The position numbers and the translations under genes were made by a program. The notes beneath the pieces were generated by a model. That model searched no databases. It was not told the DNA's origin and worked only from the letters and a program-made list of their open reading frames with translations. A stretch of 64,000 bases of DNA from Kryptolebias marmoratus (taxonomy: Eukaryota; Chordata; Actinopteri; Cyprinodontiformes; Rivulidae): assembly GCF_001649575.2 (NCBI RefSeq), contig NC_051436.1, positions 11,320,349 to 11,384,348 on the forward strand, in the 5' to 3' direction. This document shows positions 22,745-33,594 of this stretch, one piece after another. Position 1 is the stretch's first letter. Each line of letters opens with the position of its first letter.

Positions 22745-23250
22745 ACTTTGAGTTGATGTTAAAACTAAATTTCAGGCTTCGGCCGCAGCTAGCCCGCTGT
22801 ATAGTGGGGCTGCAGACAGAACAAAATTAAATGTACAATGCCAAATAAGTTGCAGTATTGCTTCGTTTTAAGGGGCAAACACAAGTCTGCGTGAGAGGAA
22901 GGAGGGAATGGTGGTTGGCTAGCATCACTGATGGTGCTATTTTGTTTTCAGATTTGCTGTCATTTGTTTGGTTGTTTACGTTCAGAAAACTTTGTTAGGT
23001 TTAGTGAATAAAGTCTGCTGGACTTGCTAACTAATCTCTGTGCAGGAGGAAGAAACTCTTAAATCCAAACTCAACCAAAATAAAGATGAGACGAGCAGAA
23101 TTAAAACATTGTGTTCCTCAAATTTGTTAACAGTTATCGCAATAAAATACTGCCTACAATCTGGAGACACAGACCAGATGTTATCTGCATTTTATTATCA
23201 CCTGGTGCCATGACACCGCGGGCAATCATGTAATTTCCTTTGGGTGTTTG
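22745..23250. other. Unique stretch, no gene seen
   Basis: Nothing coding or repetitive was recognised. Confidence 0.4.
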
Positions 23251-23254
23251 GGTT

Positions 23255-23690
23255 TATTTGTCTGTTTGTCTGTCAGCAAAACAGCTCCTGAACCAATGGA
23301 TTGAATTTTATTGACACTCAGAAAGCAACCACTGGATGCACATCTACAGCTGATTACCTTTTTGGAGTCAACCCAATTCAAGATGGCTACCATAGCTAAT
23401 CAAAGTTAGCCAATGCAAAAATGGGTATAACTCCGTCAGTCTTATAGATATTGAGCTAAAATTTGGTGTGGTAGTAGCTGAAAGTCGTTCCCAACATATA
23501 CTGAGAGCGGTAACAGATTGCACTAGACCTTCGTTTGAAACTTTGTCATTAACTAAGAGGGTGAACTCTGTCTGCCTGTCAGCAAAATATCTCATGACCC
23601 ATTGGTTGGATTTGAATGAAACTCAGAAAGTAAAGAATGGCTGCATGTCTTCAACTGAATAACCAAATTCAGCCTAGGAGTAGAATTATA
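23255..23690 (+). repeat. 300-bp dispersed family, 1.4 tandem units
   Basis: The phrase CTGTCAGCAAAA occurs at about 23270 and 23576, a period of about 304 bp. The first unit carries AACCCAATTCAAGATGGC, GATATTGAGCTAAAATTTGG and GTGGTAGTAGCTGAAAG. Starting inside unit 1 a frame stays open across the unit junction, with motifs NGYNSV, DIELKFGVVVAES and AKYLMTHW, so tandem units are joined in frame here. Confidence 0.9.
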
Positions 23691-23694
23691 TCTT

Positions 23695-25676
23695 GTATGA
23701 ATGAACTGAAAAAGTAGATTTCTAGTTATCGGTCACATATTTTCATGTTCCGCCGCGTGTTAGCTGTTAGCGCAGTAAAATATTTACTCTTGGGCTCCCC
23801 CTACAGGAGCCACGGCTGGAAAATACAAATCTCTGTTTGAGCCTTGCCTAATGACCCTCACAGACATACATTTATTGCCATCCAAAAGGCTGGTGAAGAC
23901 ACCAAACACCAAAGTACTGTTGGTGTTTCCAGTTGTGTCCTCCGGGAGCAAATCTTGGTTGCAAACAGTTGAGCCATTATCCGTCTCCGCTGCCTTTTCC
24001 TTTTGTTCCAGCCGCTGTATATTCACACCAACAACTGATAATAATTGCAGAAACCCTACTTAAAAAAATATATCTGAGCTAATATTATGCCAGCTTCTAT
24101 ACGAACAGCACATAACTACCATTGATTTCTTCGGCCCTGTAGCGGTGTTGCTTCTCACGGAGAGATTTCTCCATCTTCAATCCCCCTGCATCCCTATTCT
24201 CTTTACCGCGGTGATTTATTTGTCCTTGGGTTAGAGGCGTCAGTGCCTTCAGAGCTGTATACATGCTCAATCAGTCACAGCAAGGTCCAGGGCTTTCAGC
24301 TTTAAGCTTTGTCTCGGGAAAGACCTTGCACGGGGGGGCGGGGGGGCGATATCTGTTAATGAAACAGATAAGGTTTGATCACGTGGTGTAGGAAATTTGA
24401 GCGTTTGTGTGATTCATTCAGTTGGATCATACCAACAGTCAGCTGCTTTCATGTCGAAGCGCTTCTCTTGTTGCGACTAATGTGCTCATCCCGTCGCTCT
24501 GCTGCCAGAGGGCTTACATCATGCAGTCCAGATGCATGCTGGGAGACTAACCCGAGTAGCCTTGCGTGACAGCTTCTTCCAAACACCAGCAAAGCACACG
24601 CTCACACTTTTATTTGATGTGAAAAAAAAAAAAGGCTCGGCTTGGTTTTTATTTCTTAATTAGTTCGCCTCAGAGTTTTGGACACCTTCCCCTGCAAGTC
24701 TGCAATAATAAAAGACATGACAATGGATTTTCCAACTGACAAGCTGTCAGCTGTCAGCTTTTTTCTGTCCTCACGCATATATATACCCCACTGAATCATC
24801 TCTAAATATGCGAGCATTAATTGCTTTAAATAGAAAAGTGCTGGAATTCAGTTATTATAGCTTCAGAAAGCCTAATGAGTGTGGTCCTGCCAGTGCTTGG
24901 CTCTTTTCTTTTTGGTTCCACTCAGTTGCATTCAGACATAATTATACACACATCCACACACACAAATGGGAGCGAATAATCTGGGCGCAGCGGAAGCACT
25001 GAGCCCATTCAGTCAAGAGGTGTTTTGAAGCAGGATGGGAAAAGAAAAATGGATGAAAATTTAAACTGCCAGATGTGATTGAGTTCTATTGTGCGCCCTG
25101 TGTTGGCTAATTGGTGGCAGTCGAAAAGCAGGAGGAAGGATAAGAGTGAGAGAATGAGGTGGTGGTGGGGGGGATGAACAGAGTGGATCTTATTAGAGCA
25201 GGGCTGCAGAGTTGGACCTGATCACTGGGGAGTCTTGGGCAAATCCAATATAGCAACAGTCACTCTGAAACAGTGCGGCATGATTTTTCAATATGAATTA
25301 AAAAAAAAAAAAAGGAAATACAATTTCATCAGTACTATTCGTGTGGATAAACAGTCGTAGTAAAAACCGGGGATGAGCCGATGAATCCTACGGTGACTGG
25401 AATCGGTTGATTTTTTTTAGCTATCTGAAACTCAAAATTCGGATAATTTTTTTTTGTCAGTTTGATGAACACATTAAGCTACTCAAATCTGACAGTTTTT
25501 TTCCAACTCCTTGAATGCACCATACCTGTGTGGGAATTTGCACTACTAATACAGATAACAGTAACACGTCTGGTGGGGAAGTTTATACTAAGAAGAGTCA
25601 ATTTTAGTCATTTGTGAAATCTGTAAGGTGTTTAAAGATATAGTCACAAAGAACAAAGGGTAGAAAAGGCTGCTAA

Positions 25677-25678
<2 letters not shown>
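23695..25678. other. Unique stretch, no gene seen
   Basis: No exon is supported. A G-rich run (GGGGGGGCGGGGGGGCG) lies at about 24332-24348, an A-run at 24622-24633 and an A-run at 25301-25313. A hAT-type remnant with GATGAGCCGATGAATCC lies near 25372. Confidence 0.4.

Positions 25679-25679
<1 letters not shown>

Positions 25680-25724
<45 letters not shown>
25680..25724 (+). repeat. (TA)n microsatellite, about 22 units
   Basis: A pure alternating TA tract of about 45 bases. Confidence 0.95.
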
Positions 25725-25725
<1 letters not shown>

Positions 25726-25854
25726 CAGAGCTAGCGTTACATCCACTCATAAAGGGCATTATTCCATATTAATTTTAGGCTGCTAATAGCTGATTTGAAC
25801 CAATCTTTTTCCAAAGTGGAATGATCATACAGCATACAACTTTCATGATGTAAT

Positions 25855-26165
25855 GATGACAAACAGAGTTCTCTCCAGTAATTAATGGTAAAATTTTAAG
25901 AACAAATCTGGCGTGATGTGTAGTGCTCCAGAGTATGTGTCGAGAATGACTCCCAGCTATTACCACAGCAAGTTTTGGTAAAAAATATCTGTAAAACTGC
26001 CTGAGTTGTAGCCTGTGGCGACCATCTTCCATAAGGTTGACACCAAAAGGTAATCCGTTGTCAACCCAATGAGTACTTTCTGTTTTTTATTAAAATGGTT
26101 GGTGATTCATGTTGCTAACAGACAGACCATGTGCTCACTCACACGGGCAAAAAACATTACGGACT
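25855..26165 (-). repeat. 300-bp dispersed family, one unit with outer cap
   Basis: The minus-strand unit includes words for GAGTATGTGTCGAGAATGAC, GGCGACCATCTTCC and GCTAACAGACAG. A cap remnant CACACGGGCAAAAAACATTAC at its low-similarity end matches the cap at 19.7 and 29.2 kb in shortened form. The middle has a small deletion. Confidence 0.8.
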
Positions 26166-26169
26166 TTAG

Positions 26170-27055
26170 AGGTGAGTGATAAAAACCAGAATCTGTGAGA
26201 GTTTTACAGAAACTGAAAACCGAAATTGGCCGAGGTCATATCTAGTCAAAAGCCAAACACATTCAGTTGTACATTTCAGAACATATTAAAAAGTCTTGGA
26301 CGATTCTTAGTTACTTTCGAAGTCTCCTTCTTTAAACACGTTTTTGTAATAAGCTCACGGACCCCCAATAAACAAGGAAATCGCAGTTTGGCCGACTGGA
26401 TGGCTCTCCTCTGAACTCCAGGCTGTGAGACGATCAGCTGACAGATTCTGAGAGGACATGTTGGAATCCAACTGGGCTCTAAATTAGCCCAGAAGAGCTT
26501 CATTTCCCATCTCAGCTTACCGAGGAGAGGCAGAGTTATATGTACGGCTTTTAATATGCCACACCAACTGCTATCCAATTAAAACTTGTTATCTCAGTCT
26601 GTTCTGTTTGCACAACTCCAATCTCTCTCTTACCATTTTAATTGACATGAATTTTTATGAACTTGGTGGTTTATTTCTGGTTGCCAAACCCTTGAGTAGC
26701 ACTGCACTGATCATTTTATTTTGTTTCTTTACTTAAGTGTTTGTGAAACTTCTTACTGCAGTAATCTGAGCTGTCTAATGGTTGATTTATAGGTTTGCAC
26801 CAGTGTTAATGACAGTCTCATATAGGTGTTTTACTTGAGTTCTTATCTTATTTGGAAAAGAACATTTTTCCAACGGAAAAGTAGCACTGGGCACTTTCTG
26901 CTTGTAGCTGCTTCAGGAATAATCGAGGAACTGTGACAATCATCAGAACCGTTGTCATGTTGTCCCAAATTTCTGGGGAGACCTCTGTAAGAGTTTGCCG
27001 GCTGTTTATGTGTTTAAGTTTGTTCCCGTTTGATGGATGTAAAGGGTAAATGGAC
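26170..27055. other. Unique stretch, no gene seen
   Basis: No exon or repeat was recognised. Confidence 0.4.
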
Positions 27056-27059
27056 AGGC

Positions 27060-28140
27060 ACTAGATAACGTTAATGATGGCATCAGGAGTGGAATGATAG
27101 TGTTATCAGCCAGTTGCCAGTTAAACCAGTGAGTAAACGTTGGCAGACACAGAACTTGAAGGAGTTTGATAGGGTTACTTTCTAGATTTTCATGGAGGCT
27201 AGGTGGTCATATTGGGAAATTGTGGCCCAGTGCTGGAACCACTGGGTACATAAGGACACTAACACATGTTTTGAAGGATCTAGTCATTCAAGACAGACTG
27301 CACTAATGAAGGATTATTGTACCGTGCTACTGCGCTACAGGCATTAGAGAAGCCGGTGTTTTGATAATTGGCATCAGCCAGGCTACGAGATTCACCATCC
27401 CATGTGAATGCTGCGTTAATTCCAGAACAGAGACTGCTGCCTTTGGAGTGGTGTGAACTAGGAGAACCGAGAACAGATGGTGTTGTATTATGTCTAGCAA
27501 TGAGTCTTTGTTCTGCATCACAGCTGCCCATCATGTGTGAATACGGCGGCGCTGAGGGATGGAGGATCAGTCTTACCAACGCTGTGGAAACACACATTGG
27601 CGTTACTCCCGGGGAGCCACAGATCATGACTCGTGGTCACCTCTGGTCGTGATCTGGGGAACCCTGACGACACAGAGCTGTATCTACTTTTGATGGTGCT
27701 TTGTAGAGCCTGCTGAGGTTCAAAAGGCACTATAAGTGTGGCCCGTTTGTCCTGCATCTGTATGTCTTACCCCTACTGACACAGCACCCGGGTAAAGTCT
27801 TTTTTGTAAGACAATACCTGCGTAGTTTGAGGTCCTATGATGGTCAGCCAGGATGCCTGATCTTATCCTAATCAAACATGTCCACATGTCCGATCTGCCA
27901 GATCTCAGGGGCCAGTTACAACAGCTGTAGGTCCACTTGTTGCAGGAGAAGAGACAATAAATACATGACTCTGTTCTGCACCAAACTGTCGCTTGTGCCT
28001 CGGTCCAAGGTAGTGCCACGCCCTACTGGTAACTCTGTTATTCCTTCAGTGGGAACTCTAATTATTGCAATACAGTCACATGACCTTTCAGCAAATGCAG
28101 CTTCATTTCATTCCCACCACTACATTTGGGTGATTATTTC
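27060..28140 (+). pseudogene. Decayed Tc1-like transposase, plus strand
   Basis: This is a Tc1/mariner transposase relic. The phrases GTTGTATTATGTCTAGCAATGAGTC (shown only in part: ATGTCTAGCAATGAGTC), TGTGAATACGGCGGCGC, ACACATTGGCGTTACTCC (encoding HIGVTPG), GGTCACCTCTGGT and GGGGAACCCTGACGAC follow the order of the central catalytic domain. CCTGATCTTATCC and GGGGCCAGTTACAACAGC mark the C-terminal part. Many stops and frame shifts break the frame and catalytic residues cannot be followed. It shares its 3' segment with the fragment at 8860-9150, so both derive from one Tc1 lineage distinct from the 10.4-kb copy. Inverted terminal repeats were not identified. Confidence 0.8.
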
Positions 28141-28149
28141 TTTTTTTGT

Positions 28150-29190
28150 TGTTGTCAGTGATTGTGTTGGAACGGCGAACGCTGATATGTCAGATACACT
28201 TTTAAACAGAAACCATCTGGAGAGGAAAAAGCAACCAGAAATACAAAGCCCTCCGTACTGCAGCAGACATAAACAGCTGTTTGATGGCGATCCTTTATTA
28301 TCAATTATCTGCAAACACCTCGATTGCTGGAATAAATTAATCCACAATTAGCTGACAGTTGGCTTCAAATAAGCTTCCGAACAGCCTAACGCCCAAACGA
28401 GGGGCACACTGAGCTCTTGGGACGTTGTTTTGTTAATAAGCAGGACATAAAGAGAAAATCTCTTTCCTCCCTTTCATTGTGTTAAAAAAAAGCCTCCTTT
28501 AATCCCTTTGACTTTGAACACAATCCCCTAATGGCTTCCCGAAGTTGGTTTCTGCGTCAATCTCGACAAATTCCTTCTGTCCAGAAAGAAGAGCGAAACC
28601 ATTTTAATAAGAATCCCGTGGCTAATATCTCGAACACAGCGATGGAAGGATGATGAAAGGCCGCATCGTGGGAAACAATTTGAAGGATGAGAGAACCGAG
28701 GGTTTCATTGGCAGAACATGATGTTTGATGTGTTAGCAAATGAATTTCAGCACACTTTCGGGACAAACCTTTAATCCGCTGGAAACGGCTGCATCTCGTT
28801 TAATAATTAAGGCAGTCTGGTTTTAAAAAAAAATGTGCTCATTATAATTGGAAGAATTTTTTTCCCCCAGATTTGTGATCTGTGCTTGTTCAAAACACTT
28901 AAAACTGCCTTTTAAAAAAAAAAAAAAAAAAAATTTTTAAGAAAATTTCTTTTAAATGATGATTAAGTCCTTGAAAAATATAAAAACACAATTTCATCCT
29001 CTTAAGGTATGAAAGGAACCACAAGGATGTCTTCAGTAATGTCCATGATACTGAAGATGTTTTGGGTTTTAGATTGAGATGTTTTCCCCCATAAATAAGA
29101 CCCAAACACACCTAAATGTAGCTTAAATGGAACCTAACTATTGTCTCATTCAACAGAATCGTGCATGTTGGGTCCATTTGTTTTTCACTT
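28150..29190. other. Unique block, candidate regulatory DNA
   Basis: 28380-28810 is non-repetitive and contains homeobox-type words (TTTAATAATTAAGGC near 28799). A long A-run lies at 28913-28933. No exon is supported. Confidence 0.35.
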
Positions 29191-29194
29191 ATGC

Positions 29195-29830
29195 TTTATT
29201 ATTGCATGCCGCCAAAGGCTGAAGGAGCAATTATGTTTTTGCCCGTGTGTGTTTTTGTTCAGTTGTCTCTACGGTTACCAGAATAGGCCGTGAACGACTG
29301 GATGGATTTCAAAGAACCACAACTAATTGAACTTAGTAAACCCAACAAAGGCTATAACTGAGTCGATTTGACAGACGTTGAGCTACAATTTGGTGTGATA
29401 GTAGCTGAGAGTGATCCCTGCCACACACAGTGAGCGCTAAATGATCGCACATGAACTGTGTTTCAACCATTGGACTCAAACCGTTTTGTCTGTGAGGAAA
29501 ATATTTCATGAACCACTGCACAGATTTTATTGCAGCTCTCAGAAAATAACCATTAGATGTTAGCTCATTAGTCAGTCCAATTTAAGATGGTACTAATGAG
29601 CCATGGCAAACATAAACATGGCTATAATACAGTAAAGTATACTGATATTGAGCTTAATTTGGTCGTATCTGAGATTCATCACCAACGCATAATCTGAGCT
29701 CTATATCCTGCTATATCAAGTGAGATCACACAGAATGTCACCTTCAAGGTTTGACCAAAACAGCGATAACTCTGTGATTTCTTGATGATTTTAGTTTAAA
29801 ATACTGGCACGGAAAGTTTAAGAACTGCTA
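29195..29830 (+). repeat. 300-bp family, most complete locus: cap, two units, 3' block
   Basis: The locus starts with a cap (GCCGCCAAAGGCTGAAGG, then ATGTTTTTGCCCGTGTGTG). Two diverged units follow; the GAGAGTGATCC and GAGATTCATCAC phrases recur with a period near 300 bp. A 3' block comes next (GAGATCACACAGAATGTCACC, GTTTGACCAAAACAGC). The same 3' block ends the loci at 34.2 and 54.7 kb. The order cap, tandem units, 3' block suggests a defined element rather than a simple satellite. Confidence 0.85.
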
Positions 29831-29839
29831 GATCGTCAA

Positions 29840-30440
29840 TTTATAACACGTTCAATGTGTGTTTCATGTAAAAGCACAAATGAGAAATGCATCAAGTTAA
29901 ACTCGTGCACATGCTGCCATCTGTCAGATGGGTGAATATGGATGGGGATTCTTTTGGAAACTTCTCATCTGAAGGAAGGCTTGATTTTAACAACAAAGCG
30001 TCTTTGTTGGGAAGAAGCTGCCATGCAACAGGGTTCTGTCTTTTTCACCTACCCAAAAGGCAGTTTTAAAAAAAAAATCCAGTACTGTCTTCACAGTAGA
30101 AGGACAACACGGGCTAATTTCTTTGCTGTTTAAAGTAAAGGGGGAAAAAAGATTCAGATTGAGAACAAAGAGCTAATTATTAGTTATCAGTCTTTTCTGT
30201 GAATGCTGGCAACAGAACTACAAGCACGATGATGATGATGATATATATATATATTTGCCATTTTGTGACGTCATTTAGTAATCAGCATTTTTTTAAATGT
30301 AGGAATTATTCAAAGGGAGAATCTGATTTAAAAATCTAATTAACAGAACAATACATAGCTTTGGCTTGCTGTCACGGAAGACTGGTCCACCGTGTGGCTT
30401 CAGGCAGAGCTGTCAGCAAGAACAATCATTAAACTTTCAT
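29840..30440. other. Unique stretch with (GAT)n(AT)n
   Basis: A GAT repeat at about 30228-30240 runs into an AT repeat to 30254. No exon is supported. Confidence 0.5.
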
Positions 30441-30445
30441 TACTC

Positions 30446-30480
30446 GCCCCCCCCCCCACACACACACACACACACACACA
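30446..30480 (+). repeat. C-run plus (CA)n microsatellite
   Basis: A run of about twelve C is followed by about eleven CA units. Confidence 0.95.
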
Positions 30481-30639
30481 TTTTGGTCAAATGGGGTAAA
30501 AATGACCCCAATCCAGTGGGGAAGGGTAATAGTAAATCATAGCCAGATAAGTTTGGATTTAATCAAAGTAGAATCCCCTAAAGGGATGCACAGTGGACCC
30601 CAAAGTTTAAAACAAAGTTTTTGTTGTGATCTCCTACTG

Positions 30640-30780
30640 CTCAGATATCTGTTAGGGATGACGCTCAGGAGCTGTAAAAATGACTTAGAGGCATTTTTGT
30701 GTATGCTAATGTTGATTAGCTGTGGGGGCCATCTTGATTTAAGCTGACTCCAGAAGTTAATCATAATTTACAGGTGTTTT
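30640..30780 (-). repeat. 300-bp dispersed family, internally deleted copy
   Basis: The minus-strand copy keeps the AGATATCTGTTAGGGATGAC and GCTGTGGGGGCCATCTTG words but lacks the intervening segment. It retains the INFWSQLKSRWPPQLIN frame segment. Confidence 0.75.
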
Positions 30781-30784
30781 TAAC

Positions 30785-31900
30785 TCAGGGTTCAGTTTGC
30801 TGAGCTGAAAGGGCTTAAAGGAAGCAGAAATAGTAATAAAAAAAAAACACTTTTACTGTGAAGGAGGAAGAAAATCAGGTAAGCATGTATCTGTGGGAGG
30901 GAGCAGGAGACAGATAAGAATTTCCCAGGTAAGTGATTAGAATGGTAATGAAAGGAGTTGATGGGATTTGCTCTCTCCCGGATTGTTTCTTTTTCAGGGA
31001 GAGGCCAGGATTCCAGAGGTCCGGAAGTTGTTCCAAAGGAGTTCCAGAGTTCGGGGGAGGTAGGCGGGGATTCTCAGGGTGAGTTGAGAGAGCGCACAGG
31101 CAGACGAGTGACGGGTTGAGTTGACTTCTCCTTGTTTCTTTTTTTTTTTTTATCTCAGGAGGAATATTTGACGACAGCAAACTCTGAGGAGTCTGTTCCT
31201 GTGATTTCCAATGAGAAGGAACACTCAGGGTATTCTGTTTCAACAGAATTCGTCCACTGGCTCTTGAGATATTTCACAATCAGACCAACATAGACCAACA
31301 CATACAAATAAATAAAAACCCACGATTTCCTACCTCACCACATGTAGCATCATCATGAATAATCACATACAAATACATAAATTAGGGTTAACACAGTAAC
31401 TTTGTCAGTCAGTAATATTTCACTGCACCGACTGTTACTGAATGTCTGACAAGTTTGGTTTTAATTCGGTTAATTCTGAAATGAATTGCCACCCAGTCGT
31501 TGTGTTAATTACTTCATAAGCTGTTCTCCAGCACAACTTAATGATTTCCAGTTGCGCGGCACACAGCACACTGTCATGGCTAATAGCACGATGCCTTATT
31601 GATTGTTCGTATTTCTGCTGTTTGGAGACTTGGAGCAAGATGTTCAGTTGGAGGAATTAAGTCAGAGATTAAGCAGAACTGTGTGGGAGGTCGCCGTCTC
31701 CGGGGGCCAAGCAGGTTTTCCATCCACAGTTAATTATAGTTGTTGTTTTGTTTATGGCCGAGGCTAAAAGGTGATTTAACCCAACAGCGTGGATAAAATA
31801 TTTGTATTCTGATGAGTTTTTCCTATCATTACTGTACAACCAGTACTACTTCATTATTAGAGTCATCTGAAGTCTTAAAATGCTTTGTGGACGACCATTT
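30785..31900. other. Unique block, candidate regulatory DNA
   Basis: 31430-31760 is non-repetitive with TTAATTAC and AATTAAG words and no simple repeats. A T-run lies at 31140-31151. No exon is supported. Confidence 0.35.
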
Positions 31901-31904
31901 TGAG

Positions 31905-32195
31905 GATCTGAGTTAGAACCAGTGAACACATTTGAATGATACCTTTAAAAAATAATCAATGGCAATACCACAACTGATTAACTTTCGGAATCAGCTTGAA
32001 TTCAAGATGGCCACTGCAGCTAATCCATATTAGCAAACATAACTCAGTCCATTTAAGTATTGAGCTAAAATTTGGAGTGACAGTAGCTAAGAGTAATTTA
32101 CAACATGGACTCTGAGCGCTACACATTGGATGACATCTTTACCTAAAACTTTGGCGTTAACCGTTGGCGTCAAGCCTATTTGTCTGTTAGCAAAA
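31905..32195 (+). repeat. 300-bp dispersed family, one unit
   Basis: The unit carries TTGAATTCAAGATGGCC, AGTATTGAGCTAAAATTTGG and CTCTGAGCGCTACAC. It ends in TTTGTCTGTTAGCAAAATA, where sequence switches directly into a GCTAAATGTAGC minisatellite. Confidence 0.85.
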
Positions 32196-32340
32196 TATGC
32201 TAAATGTAGCAAAACAAAAGGTAAAAGCTAAAAGGAGCAAAATCATAGCCAAAAGCTCAATCTAACAAATCAGTAGCTAAAAACCAAAGTTAGCTACACA
32301 GCAGCTGAAAGCTAAAAGCAGCAGAGGAAGACAAAAATAC
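32196..32340 (+). repeat. GCTAAAAG minisatellite, short array
   Basis: Imperfect ~20-bp units (GCTAAAAGGAGCAAAA, CTAAAAACCAAAGTTAGC, GCTGAAAGCTAAAAGCAGC) continue directly from the preceding repeat and lead into the tail. Confidence 0.8.
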
Positions 32341-32610
32341 AGCAAGTTTGATGAAGATTTTCAAGACCGATGTTTTTGAATGAACCGAAGACGTCTCAGC
32401 GTATTTCTATGGGGAGAGTTTTGTAAATAAAGTGAAATAATCCAAAAAGGATAAAAGTCACAAACACTGAAAAACAGTCCCTGATCACGCTGACAATTTT
32501 GATATATGCATGCTTAAAATAGCTCACATTTTTTTTGCATCAAAAGTACAGAAGAAACTACAAACGGGAAAACAATCGTACGAATGCTGACTCAGCATTC
32601 TCACTCTCAT
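32341..32610 (+). mobile_element. Conserved tail of the minisatellite family
   Basis: About 270 bp aligns with 61775-62090: shared words include GCGTATTTCT-TGGGG, TTTTGATATATG or TTTTGATGTACG, and a terminal palindrome AATGCTGACTCAGCATT at about 32583-32599. The tail follows the array at both loci, and a truncated version follows the 59.8-kb array. Confidence 0.7.
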
Positions 32611-33590
32611 TTGGACTGTAGAAGTTTAAGCCAACCTGTCATTGACCTGTTTCATGAAAGAACATGCTGTAAGGAAGCACAGGAAGTTTGTGCCTCGGTA
32701 TCATAAAGTAAAAAAAAAAAGCATGGCAGCGCCTTGGCGTGCCATTAAAATCCTAAATGATGTGTTAATCTGAGTGGGCTGGGGCTGCACGAGGATTGTC
32801 CACATTGAGATGCAAAGCCGCCAAAGGAAAAACGCCTATTTGCTCCTCTGGATGACGCCGGAACTTCGCTGTTTGACACCGGATTATTAGCAACAATACA
32901 GAGATTTATGCACTTGTGGAAAGCTCGCCGTGTCTCCTCGTGGCCCGCCCGTCTTCTCCCCGCCGCTCTCTTTAGCGGTTTTAGCGTTTGACTAATTCCT
33001 GCACGGTGCTCGGGACGGAGATAGGAGGAATTCTGACGATGCGTGTCGTGACTGTTTTTTTCTTTTCATTTTAATTTTTTTTTTTTTTTTATTAAGTCAA
33101 TTTTTGCCTCGAGGTCTTTGATCTTCGGGGTGTTGTGCGCAAAATGGTCCCTCATTTAAATTGCAGGGAAACCTGTCAAACGGGTGAAATAAACGTCTCT
33201 CTGACAGCAAATGAAAAGTCATTCAGCTGCAGCCCCATGGACTAATAAAACACTCACGGAGGCAGCGCTCACTTTGGTAAAAAGCTTTTAAAGGAGGGCC
33301 ACCATCTCGCCTGTTTAGCCATGTGTGGAACTTAATTGAATTTCTCCAAGAAAACAATAGATGAAAGCTTTGTCTGAGACATCTCTTATCTTTGTGTGTT
33401 AGCTGTGTGTCCTTTAACTCGCAGTGTGTGTGTGTGTTTGAGCGAGCATCCATATCAATCCATCCAATCTGCCAGCATCTTGAGAAGTGCTGCGGTAGCT
33501 CAATTAGCAAAGTTGCCAGCTTTTCTTTTCTTCTCGCTTCCATTTGTAGTTTTTTTTTTTTTTTTTTTGGTTTTGTTTTGTTTTGAAAGA
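32611..33590. other. Unique block, candidate regulatory DNA
   Basis: 32740-33010 is non-repetitive and GC-balanced. T-runs lie at 33075-33091 and 33549-33568. A short GT run is at 33425-33438. No exon is supported. Confidence 0.35.
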
Positions 33591-33594
33591 CCAT

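Noticed and set aside
25372..25460. GATGAGCCGATGAATCC region as a hAT element
   Set aside because: Only one weak phrase matches; no terminal repeats or coding relic were found, so it was kept as a remark in the interval entry.
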